A DNA stretch of 64,000 nucleotides. It comes from Shewanella seohaensis. GTDB taxonomy: Bacteria > Pseudomonadota > Gammaproteobacteria > Enterobacterales > Shewanellaceae. The notes under the pieces are model-generated. The model had not been told where the DNA came from and made no database searches. It saw nothing but the letters and a program-made list of their open reading frames with translations. The stretch lies in contig NZ_CP104900.1 in assembly GCF_025449215.1 (NCBI RefSeq), positions 2,108,001 to 2,172,000 on the forward strand, in the 5' to 3' direction. The translations under genes and the position numbers were made by a program. Positions 18,151-28,652 of the stretch are shown piece after piece. Position 1 is the stretch's first letter. Each line of letters starts with the position of its first letter.

Positions 18151-18413
18151 TACCAATCGTATTAAATATCTGTTCATTCAGCGGGAGTTAAACGGGCTTT
18201 AGACAAGGCGAAGGCTTGAAGGCATAGTGGTGCTATGTCGAAAGCCTTAAACGCAGTATAAAGCCCGTTCAACCCCGCCCTTCGGGAGCCTCACAGGCAT
18301 CTCACTCCCGTGTTACATTGACTTAAAAGGGAATAACCATTTCTTCGTCAATGCGCCTTGGATTGAGATGCCTGTGAGGCTCTGAACTGATTAGATATTT
18401 AATGTGATTGGTA
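18151..18413. mobile_element. MITE-like palindromic element in the copA leader
   Basis: The ends are imperfect inverted repeats of about 31 bases (18151-18181 and 18382-18413) sharing TACCAATC, ATTAAATATCT and TTCAG. Inside are two further perfect inverted pairs: AACGGGCTTTA at 18190-18200 with its complement at 18259-18269, and a 19-bp arm at 18286-18304 with its complement at 18364-18382. No coding capacity is seen. Such non-autonomous palindromic elements with ATACCAATC-type ends are familiar in Shewanella and related genera. It separates the CueR promoter from copA. Confidence 0.75.
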
Positions 18414-18452
18414 TTAACCCTATAGCGGTTAAGTTCAAGTGAGGGATCTTCC

Positions 18453-20729
18453 ATGTCGCAGATAAAACTCTATGTCGCCACCATGAATTGTGCTGGTTGT
18501 GTGGCCAAAATTGAAAAGGCCTTTGCGGCCGAGCCGAATGTGAGTGCCCGTATCAATCTCGCCGATAAGCAAGTGACTGTGGATGGCAAGATGAGCAGCG
18601 ATGCGGCGCTGGCAGTGATGGATAAGGCGGGCTATCCCGCCCAGTTGATTGTGGACGCAAAGGCGGCCGCTGAGGAAAAGCGGGTCGAAGATGCGGCGGA
18701 GTATCGCCTGCGGATGCGTCAGGCCACCGCCGCGCTCGCTGTCGGTATCCCTATGATGTTATGGGGATTACTGGGCGGCGAAATGATGATTAATAGTCCT
18801 AGCATGCAGCTTGGCTGGGGCATTATGGGCGTAGTTACCCTAGCTCTTTTAGTCGGTACCGGGCGCCATTTCTATCAGGGAATGTGGCGTGCGCTTAAAG
18901 CCAAAACCACCAATATGGATACTTTAATCGTGTTAGGTACGAGTACGGCATGGCTCTATTCCATGCTGGTGGTGCTTATCCCGAGTGCGTTCCCAATGGA
19001 CACTCGCCACGTGTACTTTGAGGCGAGTGTGATGATCTTAGGCTTGATTAACTTAGGTCACGCCCTCGAGCTGAAAGCTCGGGGCAAGACCAGCGAAGCG
19101 GTGCAGCGCCTACTCGGCCTGCAATCTTCTACCGCGATTCGTATTGGCGACAATGGCGATGAAGAGGTGGAAATCGATAAGCTTAAACTAGGGGATAAAC
19201 TCAGACTTCGCCCGGGCGACAGGGTCGCACTCGATGGCGTGGTAGAATCCGGCCAGTCATTACTCGATGAGGCCATGCTGACGGGTGAACCTATCCCCGT
19301 GCCTAAGCATGTTGGCGATAATCTGAGTGCGGGGACAGTCAATGGTAACGGCAGTTTAGTCTATCGGGTAACCGCTGGGCAGCAGGATACGCGCCTTGCC
19401 AAAATCATCGCACTGGTGCAGGAGGCGCAAACCTCTAAGATGCCGATTGGTCGTCTGGCCGATAAAATTTCGGCGGTGTTTGTGCCAACGGTCGTGGTCA
19501 TCGCCTTACTCGCGGCGGCGATTTGGTATTTTGTAGGGCCAGAACCCGCGCTCAGCCATGCGCTTGTGGTGCTCACTAGCGTGCTGATCATCGCCTGTCC
19601 CTGCGCTTTAGGGTTAGCCACACCTATGTCTATTATGGTGTCCGTTGGCCGCGCCGCTCAAATGGGCGTATTGGTTAAAAATGGTGAAGCACTGCAAAGC
19701 GCCAGCAAGGTCGATTGCGTGGTGCTGGATAAAACCGGCACAGTGACTCAGGGGAAACCCCAAGTGACTGATATCCATTGGATTGAAGGTAATGACCAAG
19801 CTCCTAATGACCAAGCACTCAGTGATGAAGACAAGCGCGCACTCCTTGGCGCTATCGCCAGTCTTGAGCAGCATTCGGAGCATCCGCTGGCCAGCGCAAT
19901 TGTCAGCCATGTTAAGCAAGCCTCGATTCCATTGCCTGTGACCGAGATTTTTACCAATCATCAAGGTAAGGGCATCGAAGGGCGAGTCGATGGCGCCGAC
20001 TTTTTAGTGGGCAATCAAGCCTTAATGGCGGCATTTGATGTGCAGTCAGAGAAGGGCGTGACAGGCAGCCACTCAGGCTTTGCGGTAGAAGCCGCCGCGC
20101 AATTTGCCAAACAGGGTAAGACGGCGATTTATGTCGCCAAGGCGGGCAAGTTAGTGGCCACTATCGCGATTGCCGATCCGATCAAGGCCGACGCCAAAGA
20201 AGCGATCAGCGCTATCCGCTCACAGGGGATTCGCGTGGTGCTGCTGACCGGAGATAATCCGCAAACGGCGCAGGCGGTAGCTGCTCAAGTGGGCATCGAA
20301 GAAGTGATTGCGGGCGTATTGCCCGAGCAAAAACAGCAGCATATTAAAGCCTTACAACAGCAAGGCCATGTGGTTGCCATGGTGGGGGACGGTATCAACG
20401 ATGCCCCCGCCCTGATGAGCGCCGATGTGGGGATCGCCATGGGATCGGGCACTGAGGTGGCGATCGAAAGCGCGGATATGACTCTGCTGTCCCAGCAGCT
20501 GATAGTGATTGCTAACTTATTGGCACTTTCCCGCGCGACCATTCGCAATATTAAACAAAACCTGTTTGGGGCCTTTATCTACAACAGTTTAGGTATTCCA
20601 GTGGCGGCGGGTGTTCTTTATCCGCTCACGGGTATGCTGTTAAGCCCTGTGATTGCCGGGGCGGCGATGGCGCTGTCTTCCTTAACTGTGGTCACCAATG
20701 CGAACCGATTAAGACAGCAAAAGTTATAA
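18453..20729 (+). CDS. copA: Copper-exporting P1B-type ATPase
   Basis: The 758-residue membrane pump exports Cu(I) from the cytoplasm. It has one N-terminal heavy-metal domain with MNCAGC (Cys13 and Cys16), eight expected membrane helices, the transmembrane CPC in IIACPCALGLATP, the phosphorylated Asp in DKTGTVTQG, the TGDNPQTA and GDGINDAPAL hinge motifs, and the SEHPLA motif of P1B pumps. ATG 18453 follows GAGGGA. Control by the divergent CueR is indicated by the promoter upstream. A hairpin follows the stop. Confidence 0.95.
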   Translation: MSQIKLYVATMNCAGCVAKIEKAFAAEPNVSARINLADKQVTVDGKMSSDAALAVMDKAGYPAQLIVDAKAAAEEKRVEDAAEYRLRMRQATAALAVGIPMMLWGLLGGEMMINSPSMQLGWGIMGVVTLALLVGTGRHFYQGMWRALKAKTTNMDTLIVLGTSTAWLYSMLVVLIPSAFPMDTRHVYFEASVMILGLINLGHALELKARGKTSEAVQRLLGLQSSTAIRIGDNGDEEVEIDKLKLGDKLRLRPGDRVALDGVVESGQSLLDEAMLTGEPIPVPKHVGDNLSAGTVNGNGSLVYRVTAGQQDTRLAKIIALVQEAQTSKMPIGRLADKISAVFVPTVVVIALLAAAIWYFVGPEPALSHALVVLTSVLIIACPCALGLATPMSIMVSVGRAAQMGVLVKNGEALQSASKVDCVVLDKTGTVTQGKPQVTDIHWIEGNDQAPNDQALSDEDKRALLGAIASLEQHSEHPLASAIVSHVKQASIPLPVTEIFTNHQGKGIEGRVDGADFLVGNQALMAAFDVQSEKGVTGSHSGFAVEAAAQFAKQGKTAIYVAKAGKLVATIAIADPIKADAKEAISAIRSQGIRVVLLTGDNPQTAQAVAAQVGIEEVIAGVLPEQKQQHIKALQQQGHVVAMVGDGINDAPALMSADVGIAMGSGTEVAIESADMTLLSQQLIVIANLLALSRATIRNIKQNLFGAFIYNSLGIPVAAGVLYPLTGMLLSPVIAGAAMALSSLTVVTNANRLRQQKL

Positions 20730-20801
20730 CGCTTGCGCTCGCATGAGTGATAACACTTTGCCTCGCAAATCAGCAGACGAGTGAGTAAGCACTCCCAATC
20801 C

Positions 20802-20830
20802 AGCCCGCATTTTGCGGGCTGTATTGTTTG
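20802..20830 (+). terminator. Probable terminator after copA
   Basis: AGCCCGCA and TGCGGGCT form an eight-base stem over TTT, followed by a moderately T-rich GTATTGTTT. The rest of the 474-base gap 20730-21203 holds only the promoter listed next. Confidence 0.6.
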
Positions 20831-21063
20831 AACATAAATCTACACTTCAGCCTACACACCTGTACAAACCTTACATTTCCCTCACATCTAAATAGCTAAT
20901 CACTTTGCGAATTCATCCTGCTGTCATCCCATTCCATTAACTTGGATCATCCGGTAAAAATGTTGCTGAAATAAGTCGTTAGCTTAGGTTAATGCCAGCA
21001 CTAAAATAAGCGTTATAGTCCGTTATTTTGCTTGACGATTCGCGGCTAAGTAGGCCTTTTTAG

Positions 21064-21091
21064 TTGATAATTTAGCCCAAACTGCTATAGT
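21064..21091 (+). promoter_or_regulatory. Putative sigma-70 promoter of ybiT
   Basis: TTGATA (21064-21069) and TATAGT (21086-21091) are separated by 16 bases, 113 bases before the TTG start. Supported by motif match and location only. Confidence 0.45.
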
Positions 21092-21203
21092 GCCACGTTT
21101 ATTTTTACCCCCTCAGGTTAGACAGCTTGGCTTTCGCAAATAGGGTTATACTTAGTTGCCTTGCCAGACGTCCGGCCAACCTAACTCGATTTGGAAGTTC
21201 ATT

Positions 21204-22795
21204 TTGATCACTACAGCGAATATCACCATGCAGTTTGGCTCTAAGCCACTGTTTGAAAACATCTCAGTTAAATTCGGCGGCGGTAACCGTTACGGTCTTA
21301 TCGGTGCGAACGGCTGCGGTAAATCAACCTTCATGAAGATCCTTTGCGGTGATCTAGAGCCGAGCAGCGGTAACGTATCCTTAGACGTCAACGAGCGTCT
21401 GGGTAAGTTAAGCCAGAACCAATTCGGTTATGAGGAATTCACCCTCATCGATACAGTGATCATGGGCCACCGTGAACTGTGGAAGGTGAAGCAAGAGCGT
21501 GACCGTATTTATTCTCTGCCAGAAATGAGCGAAGAAGACGGCATTGCCGTGGCAAACCTTGAGATGGAATTTGCCGAAATGGACGGTTACACCGCCGAAT
21601 CTCGCGCCGGTGAGCTGTTGCTCGGTGTCGGTATTGGTATCGAAAGCCATTTCGGTCTGATGTCTGAAATCGCGCCAGGTTTAAAACTGCGGGTGTTATT
21701 GGCGCAGGCGCTGTTCTCTGATCCAGACGTACTGCTGCTCGACGAACCCACCAACAACTTGGACATCGACACTATCCGCTGGTTACAGGACGTACTGAAC
21801 CAACGCGACAGCACCATGATCATCATTTCGCACGACCGTTACTTCTTAAACTCTGTCTGTACCCATATGGCAGACTTAGACTACGGTGAACTGCGCGTTT
21901 ACCCAGGTAACTACGACGAATATATGCAAGCAGCGACTCAGGCCCGTGAGCGTCTGCTGGCCGATAACGCCAAGAAGAAAGCGCAAATCTCTGAGCTGCA
22001 AACCTTCGTGGCGCGCTTCTCTGCCAACGCTTCTAAGGCAAAACAAGCGACTTCGCGCGCGCGTCAAATCGATAAGATCAAGCTGGATGAGGTTAAAGCC
22101 TCTAGCCGTGTTAACCCATTCATTCGTTCGATCAGGAAAAGAAACTGTTCCGTAACGCATTAGTGGTTGAAAACTTAGCCAAAGGTTACGACACGCCGCT
22201 GTTTAAAGACTTAAACCTTATCGTCGAAGTGGGTGAGCGTATCGCCATCCTCGGTGAGAACGGTGTGGGTAAAACGACCTTGCTGCGTACCCTAATCCAT
22301 GATATTCCTCAGGATGAAGGCGTTATCCAATGGTCTGAAAACAGCAATATCGGTTACTACGCGCAGGACCATGAGTCAGATTTCGAAAATGACATGACCC
22401 TCTTCGAGTGGATGAGCCAATGGCGTAAACCTGAAGACGACGACCAAGCGGTACGCGGTATTTTAGGCCGTATGCTGTTTAGCGCCGACGACATCAAAAA
22501 GTCAGTCAAAGTGCTGTCGGGTGGTGAAAAGGGTCGTATGTTATTTGGTAAGCTCATCATGCAAAAACCAAATATCCTGATGCTCGACGAACCAACCAAC
22601 CACATGGATATGGAATCGATCGAATCATTAAACAACGCGCTGGAAAAATACGAAGGCACCTTGCTGTTTGTGAGTCACGACCGCGCATTCGTATCGTCAC
22701 TGGCCAACCGTATCCTTGAAATCACTCCGAACGGCGTGAATGACTTCAAGGGCACCTACGATGAGTTTCTCGCGAGCAAGGGCATCGAAGGCTAA
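21204..22795 (+). CDS. ybiT: ABC-F family ATPase YbiT, frameshifted
   Basis: A soluble twin-ATPase ABC-F protein of about 530 residues; relatives bind ribosomes and relieve stalling. The start is TTG 21204, six bases after GGAAG, giving a product whose N-terminus aligns with E. coli YbiT ([20 protein letters not shown]). Walker A is GANGCGKST in the first domain and GENGVGKTT in the second; signature sequences are degenerate [10 protein letters not shown] and LSGGEKGR; Walker B segments are [12 protein letters not shown] and [12 protein letters not shown]. The reading frame breaks at 22127-22128, where a third T would restore the sequence [15 protein letters not shown]. Otherwise it is intact. 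Confidence 0.9.
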
Positions 22796-22836
22796 TCACT
22801 GGCTTTAATGATTAACTCGCCTTAAGTATTCAGATT

Positions 22837-22863
22837 AAAACGCCGCTTATTAGCGGCGTTTTT
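22837..22863 (+). terminator. Terminator of ybiT
   Basis: AAAACGCCGCT and AGCGGCGTTTT flank a short loop and are followed by further T. It lies 42 bases after the stop. Confidence 0.88.
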
Positions 22864-22880
22864 GTTGCTGGCTTTTAGCT

Positions 22881-22932
22881 TGAGTATTGGCCCTGAGTAT
22901 TAGCCTTGAGTATTGGCCTTGAGTGTTTACGC
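22881..22932. repeat. Four tandem 13-base units
   Basis: TGAGTATTGGCCC, TGAGTATTAGCCT, TGAGTATTGGCCT and the degenerate TGAGTGTTTACGC are directly adjacent. They lie just past the 3' end of the lipocalin gene (minus strand) and have no evident function. Confidence 0.8.
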
Positions 22933-22944
22933 TTGGATGAGCAG

Positions 22945-23475
22945 TTATGGCTTAACTTCGGCTTTTTGCTCGACATAAATCAAGCTGTTGGTATCAAAGC
23001 CGCGGGCGCTCGCCATCTCGACAAATTGCTTCATCACCTCTGGGGATACGGTCGGGGTTCTTGCCAATAGCCATAAATAATCCGTATCAGGCCCAGAGAT
23101 AAAGGCGTATTGGTAATCTTGCTGGTCGAGCCCAAAGACCACATACGAGCCATAAAATGGCCCGAAGAAGGAGACTTTTAAGTAGGCTTCGCCATCGCCG
23201 TTGACAAAATAGGCCTTACCCTCGGCTTCTTTCCATTGCTGGGTATCATTGGAATAACCCCGATTAATCACCTTCACCCCACCATCGGCTTTAAGGCTGT
23301 ATTCGGCGGTGACTTGGGTTAATCCGCGCTCGAAGGAATGGTCGAGCCTCGCAATTTCATACCATTTACCTAAGTAACGCTCTAGCTGAAAATCCTTAAC
23401 GGGTTCGACATTGCGTGGCATGCCCAAACAACCCGATAGCACTAATACACTAATAAGTAAGAGTAGTTTTTTCAC
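22945..23475 (-). CDS. blc: Outer-membrane lipocalin lipoprotein
   Basis: The 176-residue protein has a signal peptide with lipobox LSGC, then the bacterial lipocalin signature YLGKWYEIARLDHSFERG and GYAFISGP-like YQYAFISGPDTDYLWLLAR with the closing TP. Blc-type lipocalins bind fatty acids or lysophospholipids at the inner face of the outer membrane. Length is normal. It is followed upstream on the same strand by an exporter gene; co-transcription is possible given the 68-base gap. Confidence 0.92.
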   Translation of the reverse strand: MKKLLLLISVLVLSGCLGMPRNVEPVKDFQLERYLGKWYEIARLDHSFERGLTQVTAEYSLKADGGVKVINRGYSNDTQQWKEAEGKAYFVNGDGEAYLKVSFFGPFYGSYVVFGLDQQDYQYAFISGPDTDYLWLLARTPTVSPEVMKQFVEMASARGFDTNSLIYVEQKAEVKP

Positions 23476-23543
23476 TTAAGACTTCTGTTAAATCCGAGTG
23501 CCCATTATTAGCCATATGGTTAATTGTGCGTTTAACTGTACGC

Positions 23544-24440
23544 TTAAGTCGGGCAATTCTTCAAGGTTTTGCTGGCCGAGTGGCGCTGGCTTAAGTAGCC
23601 CTGTGCCATACCCGCCAACATAATCAGCGCCACCCCCAGCATTTGCTGCGTTGTGAGCGCCTCATCAAATAACCACCAAGCGAGTGCGACCACCACTACA
23701 GGTTCGACGTAGGAGAGGGTGCCATAGGTGACCGAAGGCAGCTGCGCGAGGGCTTTTACCGCAAATAGAATGGCTAAAAATCCCGGAAAGAAGCCAATCG
23801 CCAGCAGCCAAGCAAATTGATTCAGACTCGGCACTATGGGAGTGGTTAACACTAAGGGCAATAAGCAGAGGGCGCCGACACTGAGCTGGACTAAGGTGCT
23901 TTGATAGGGCGAAGCGGCACTCGGTTTACGGTTGATTAAGATAAAGCCGCAATAGGTCAACAATGCGAGCAAGGCATAAAAATATCCCATGATTTCATTG
24001 TCGTAGAGTGACTGACTCGAAGTCACAGGCAGCATCAGCATAAAGCCTAACAAGGCGAGCACCACACTGGCGATGCTGGATCGCTTAAGCCTCTCGTGAA
24101 ACACAAAATGGGCAAAGAGTGACGCCAGCACAGGGGCGAGATAGATAATCATGATCACAGTTGCCATTTGGGTGTATTCAATGGCCTCGATATAAAAAGC
24201 CATAAATCCCGCCAACATAGCGCCATTTATCAAGGTGCGCTTGCTTGGTTTGTGGCGAATTTGCTGTCCCTTACCCGTTAACAGCATATAGGCCATTAAA
24301 AACAACGCGCCGAGTAGCAGGCGGTAAAAGGTAATATGTTCGGCGGGCAGGGCGGCAAAACGGGCGAATACGCCAATGGTGCCCATTAGGCTCGCGGCCA
24401 GCAGGGCAAGCACTATGGCCAGTGCGGGTGGCGGTGTCAT
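23544..24440 (-). CDS. EamA/DMT family transporter
   Basis: A 298-residue inner-membrane protein with about ten hydrophobic helices in two EamA repeats (roughly residues 8-140 and 150-285). Landmarks include the glycine-rich MGTIGVFARFA at the start, the stretch YTQMATVIMIIYLAPVLASL, and SYVEPVVVVALAWWLFDE in the second repeat. Members export amino acids or other metabolites; no substrate can be assigned. Confidence 0.88.
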   Translation of the reverse strand: MTPPPALAIVLALLAASLMGTIGVFARFAALPAEHITFYRLLLGALFLMAYMLLTGKGQQIRHKPSKRTLINGAMLAGFMAFYIEAIEYTQMATVIMIIYLAPVLASLFAHFVFHERLKRSSIASVVLALLGFMLMLPVTSSQSLYDNEIMGYFYALLALLTYCGFILINRKPSAASPYQSTLVQLSVGALCLLPLVLTTPIVPSLNQFAWLLAIGFFPGFLAILFAVKALAQLPSVTYGTLSYVEPVVVVALAWWLFDEALTTQQMLGVALIMLAGMAQGYLSQRHSASKTLKNCPT

Positions 24441-24616
24441 GTATCACCTTTAATGCAAATAATTCAACGACGAAGGGAGCTGAGTTTGCCTTAAAAATGC
24501 CGCCTAGGCGAGTGCTATTGCGAACGCTGTGTTGGCGCGGTGTGATAAAGAAGCAGACCGCCCGACACAAGCCGAGATTGATGGGTTGACTGCGCTAGCA
24601 AGCCATCAATCCTCAG

Positions 24617-27306
24617 CTACACAATCGACTTACGCGAGCGAAAATGATTTAAGGGGTCTTGGCAATAACTGGCCTTAACCTGCTGCAACATTTGGTAATT
24701 TTGCCCAAAGTAGCGTGCGGTCGGGATGGTATTGTCCTTAAAGCTGATAAAGGCGCCAGCGCTATTGGCAATGCAGGCATCGCGGCAGGTGTCTATCCAG
24801 TCGAGCGCCTTATTCACTCGGGGATACACTGAGTTCACCTGCATTAAGGCTTGCTCTTGGAGTTCACTATTCCACCATGCTTGATACTGAATAATGTAGG
24901 CCTGCTCCTTGTAGGGGAAGGCGCTCTGGCTTTTTTGTACTTCACCAAGCGTGCGATAAAAATCACCGGCAATTGCGCTTAGGGTGACATAGGTAAACAA
25001 GCCTAATTGCCGATTGCCATCAATCAGTTGGGGTGAGGTGAGGCTGTCGATAAGCGCAATATGCCCCTGTTTTAGCCCCTGTGCATGGGCCAAGCGTGAT
25101 GTCACCCTATGGGGCGCGGGTCTGAGTAGATCCTGTGAATGTTGGCGCTGATTTTTATAGAGTTGTATGTCCTTATCATTAAGCAGTTCAGCCAATCTAT
25201 GGTTTAAGACGGGTTGTAAATCCTGAATCGCTTCGCGGTTCCAGCTCTCCATCAATTCGTCGCCATAGGATTGAGTTAAGCCGCCCATGGCCGCCATTTG
25301 CACCCGGTTAGGCTTTAAACCGACTTCACTAAACTGGGCCTTAATAAAGTGCGCAAGGCTTGCGGGATTGCCCTCCCAATAGCCGTACATGATGCAGTTA
25401 TGTTTAGCCTCTTGGGGCGCCTGCACCACAGTGTTTAATGGTGGTTTTACCCCTTGCAACAGGGCGGGTTTGGCTTGAATTTTAAGGTTAGTCCCGAGCA
25501 AACAAGGCAGATTATCGGCCAGAATAATCTGCTCCCAACGCTCCAATAATCTTAAGGTCGGGGTGGTTTCGCGCAGCTGTTGGCTGTCCTTCTGATACGG
25601 GTTCCACTCCAGCTCAAATTTCAACAGGCTTGGGGGCAGGGCAAAGGTCTGCACAAAAAACGGGTGACAATACCGTAGCTTAGGCCACCGCCGCCCTTGA
25701 GCGCCCAAAGGAGTTCGGGCTTATTGGCCGCCGAGACCACTTGGGTTTCACCTATGCCCAACACGATTTCCGCCTGCACTAAGCTTTCGCAGCACATGCC
25801 GTATTTGCGGCACCAAGGTCCCCAACCGCCGCCCATAATAAAGCCCGCCAAGGCATGGGAGGCGCTGGTGCTGTGGGGCAGCATTAAGCCCTTTTGCGCC
25901 AGATAACTGGTTAAGGCCTGCATGGTACAACCTGGCCCAATGGCGACAATGCCACTGATGGGGTCGAGCTCTATGCTGTTCATCGAGGATAAGTCGATCA
26001 CTATGCTATTGGTTTCGCCACTTTCCCCTTCGTGATCATGGCCGCTAGAGCGCACGCTAATGGCGAGGTGATAATCGACCGCCGTCTTATAGACCAGTTT
26101 TACCTCTTGGCTGCTGCGGCATTTGATGATGGCAAGGGGCTTTTTTTGCAAGCGGCGATTAAACAGTTGGCAGGCTTTTTCGTAGGCCAACATCTGTTGT
26201 CCCGTGCTCACCCAAAAATCCTGCTCTGCATAATACTGGCCATCAGTAATGATATGGTCGCTGGCAATATGGCTGCGCACTTCGTTAATAAAGCGCATAA
26301 AATGCTTAGCTTGTCGGGTGACTATATTTTCACTGATGCGGATCTCGGCCGTTAATCGGCTCGAGGTCGACTGGCTGATAAAACAATCAAATTCCAGTTC
26401 ATTGCTCAGTTGTAAATCAATGTGCGAGCGATGGGGCGTGAGGGATTTTAAAATATCGAAGCTCAGTTTGATATCGGCACTTTCTTTCGCCTGATAATTC
26501 GCCTTATAAATAAAATGTGGCCAATTATCACTGCTGGATTCAATCATATACGCGCAGCGTTCATGGGCGGGAATAATACTGGGTAGCTGCTTGTTAAAGT
26601 GGTTGCTGTTTAAATTCTGCTTATTAAAACTATATTCGGTTTCATTAAAAATAATGAGCATGACTTCCTGTCTTGCCAATTGGGTTGGCATTAATTGGAG
26701 TTCATGCTTTGCATGTTTTTTAGGATAAATATATAAATTACTGTCAATCAGCGCCGCTTGTTGGTGTGGATGTAAATAACAATCTAAAATTTCGGCTTCG
26801 GTTAAACAGGTTTCAATCAAATTAATATTAACTATCTCACCATCAAAATCCGTAGTGGTTTGCGTGGCAAATTTTAATTTAGCCTCATCCGTTAAGGGGA
26901 TTGAATGCTGCTGTAAATGGATTTCATCACCGTCGATAAAACAGCTTAATTCATGGTATTGGTAGGTAATGGATAATAAATGCCAATAACCATCATTTAA
27001 GCCGCCTAAGGTGGATATAGTGTCAATCTGTAATAACTGGCTATTAACTCGAATCTCAATATGGCCAAGTGGCGTAACTTGTACGATAAAGCTGGGATAA
27101 TTGGCTTGGTCGCAATACTGAAATACAGTCCCGCCCTGCAGGGTTTTCACCCACGCCTGAAAAGTAAATACATCGAGTGTGTGACTGAGGGGCAATGGCG
27201 TTAAGGAAAGTGAATTCATCGAGGCGGTTGTCTCTTGGCTCTGTGCTTGAGCCACAGTGTTGATTAACGTATCCGAAGCGCTATGGGGTGTTTTCGGCGT
27301 TTTCAT
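24617..27306 (-). CDS. LamG-like plus FAD-binding (BBE-type) oxidoreductase fusion, frameshifted
   Basis: About 896 residues when repaired. Start chosen at 27306, eight bases behind AAGGA. Residues about 20-190 look like a concanavalin/LamG jelly roll (GTVFQYCDQ, GYWHLLSITYQYHELSCFIDG). A middle region is unassigned. Then comes a PCMH/FAD_binding_4 domain with VRSSGHDHEGESG, whose His is the likely covalent flavin ligand, and GFIMGGGWGPWCRKYGM. The second flavin-linking Cys of bicovalent enzymes is not at its usual place. The frame breaks at the A-run 25655-25660 (plus strand), where one more A restores GIVTRFFVQTFALP. The C-terminal part has a substrate domain ending near DPLNHFRSRKSIV. No signal peptide is evident. 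Substrate unknown, probably an oligosaccharide or aromatic alcohol. Confidence 0.78.
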
Positions 27307-27366
27307 CGGCAACATCCTTGTTTAATTTCATTCCCTGACAATTGCTTAAGCTGCAATCGTGGCGAC

Positions 27367-28386
27367 CTACAGTGAGGCGTTTATCCGGTCACGACCATCG
27401 GCCTTGGCGCGGTAAAGCGCGGTATCGGCGGCGCACACCATGGCGAGTGAGGTACGGAACTGGCCATTGACTTCACTGGCAATCCCTTGGCTGGCGCTTA
27501 CCGAGACATAATCCCTGAGTCCTTGGTCAGTAAAACGAATATTATTAATCCCTTGCTGAATTTTTTGCGCTATGGTCAGCGCCATTTTGGCATTGTGATT
27601 AGGCAGGATCAGCGCAAACTCTTCGCCGCCGTAACGGGCCGCAAGGCCGATGTCGATAGGCACAATAGTGGCGATCACTTTGGCAATTTTTCTAAGGCAT
27701 TCATCACCTTGGATATGACCGAACTGATCATTAAACACCTTAAAATAATCCACATCGATAATGACTACGCTGATAGGGCGTAGTTTGGCGGTGCATTCTT
27801 CCCAGTGTTGTTGCAGCATTTCATCAAAATAGCGACGGTTCGCCAGTTGGGTGAGGGAGTCGGTGGCAGCCAACTTACGCAGCTTTTGGTTTTCCGCCTT
27901 ATGCTGAGTTAAATCGTGCATTACCATCACAAACACAGGTTCATGGCTGGGAATATAAGAGATAGACAACTCCACATCTTTGGCCTTGCCAGAGGCGCAG
28001 ATCAGCGTAGTTTCCTGCGCTGGGTGCTGCACGGGGTGACCGCAGTTGGTGCCTAATTGCACATCGTGACTCAGAAGATTGTCATAGCGCGCTTGATGAT
28101 GTTCGGTCAAAAAATTGCGCCAGTCTTGGCCCTTTAAAGTCGCCTGCGGGCAATCGAGCAGCTCGGCACTGCGTTGATTGCACGAACGGATAAAGCCATT
28201 GGCATTCACTAAGAGCACGGCTTCGGTTAAATGTTGAATAAAGAGCTCAATGGTCTCGAGGGACGAATGCTCGAAAAAGTTCAGCGGTAACTCGGCACTC
28301 TTTGCAGGTTGAGTTGCGGGCAATACAGCATCATCGACAATTGATAAGGCTGGTTGTTGGCGAGCCAGTTTCGGTGAGTTTGTCAT
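27367..28386 (-). CDS. PAS-GGDEF diguanylate cyclase
   Basis: The 339-residue cytoplasmic protein has a PAS-like sensor (about residues 45-165: [20 protein letters not shown], then the ...MVMHDLTQ end) and a GGDEF domain whose active site reads ARYGGEEF, predicting synthesis of cyclic di-GMP. The upstream inhibitory RxxD site is absent at its normal position five residues before GGEEF, so product feedback is probably weak. It lies upstream of the FAD oxidase gene on the same strand with 60 bases between. Confidence 0.9.
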   Translation of the reverse strand: MTNSPKLARQQPALSIVDDAVLPATQPAKSAELPLNFFEHSSLETIELFIQHLTEAVLLVNANGFIRSCNQRSAELLDCPQATLKGQDWRNFLTEHHQARYDNLLSHDVQLGTNCGHPVQHPAQETTLICASGKAKDVELSISYIPSHEPVFVMVMHDLTQHKAENQKLRKLAATDSLTQLANRRYFDEMLQQHWEECTAKLRPISVVIIDVDYFKVFNDQFGHIQGDECLRKIAKVIATIVPIDIGLAARYGGEEFALILPNHNAKMALTIAQKIQQGINNIRFTDQGLRDYVSVSASQGIASEVNGQFRTSLAMVCAADTALYRAKADGRDRINASL

Positions 28387-28652
28387 TGTTATCTTTCTCC
28401 GTGAACTTTAATCATCTGCGCTAGGCGCTTTTCTGAGGATGACTTTATTCTGGCGGAAGAAAAGATACCTTCTGCTTACCTTCTGGTTTAATTGATTGAT
28501 TTTAAATGTTTTAAGTTTTACCTTCTGAGTCGTTTTGTCTGCGATTAGGAGCGTGGTTAGCTTGGGGCTTGCTTACATCTCGCAAAATTTGGGCTAAATA
28601 GCCCCTAATCTGAAGCCTCAAGATTGAGTCGAATACTTGTTATTGGGTCAAT

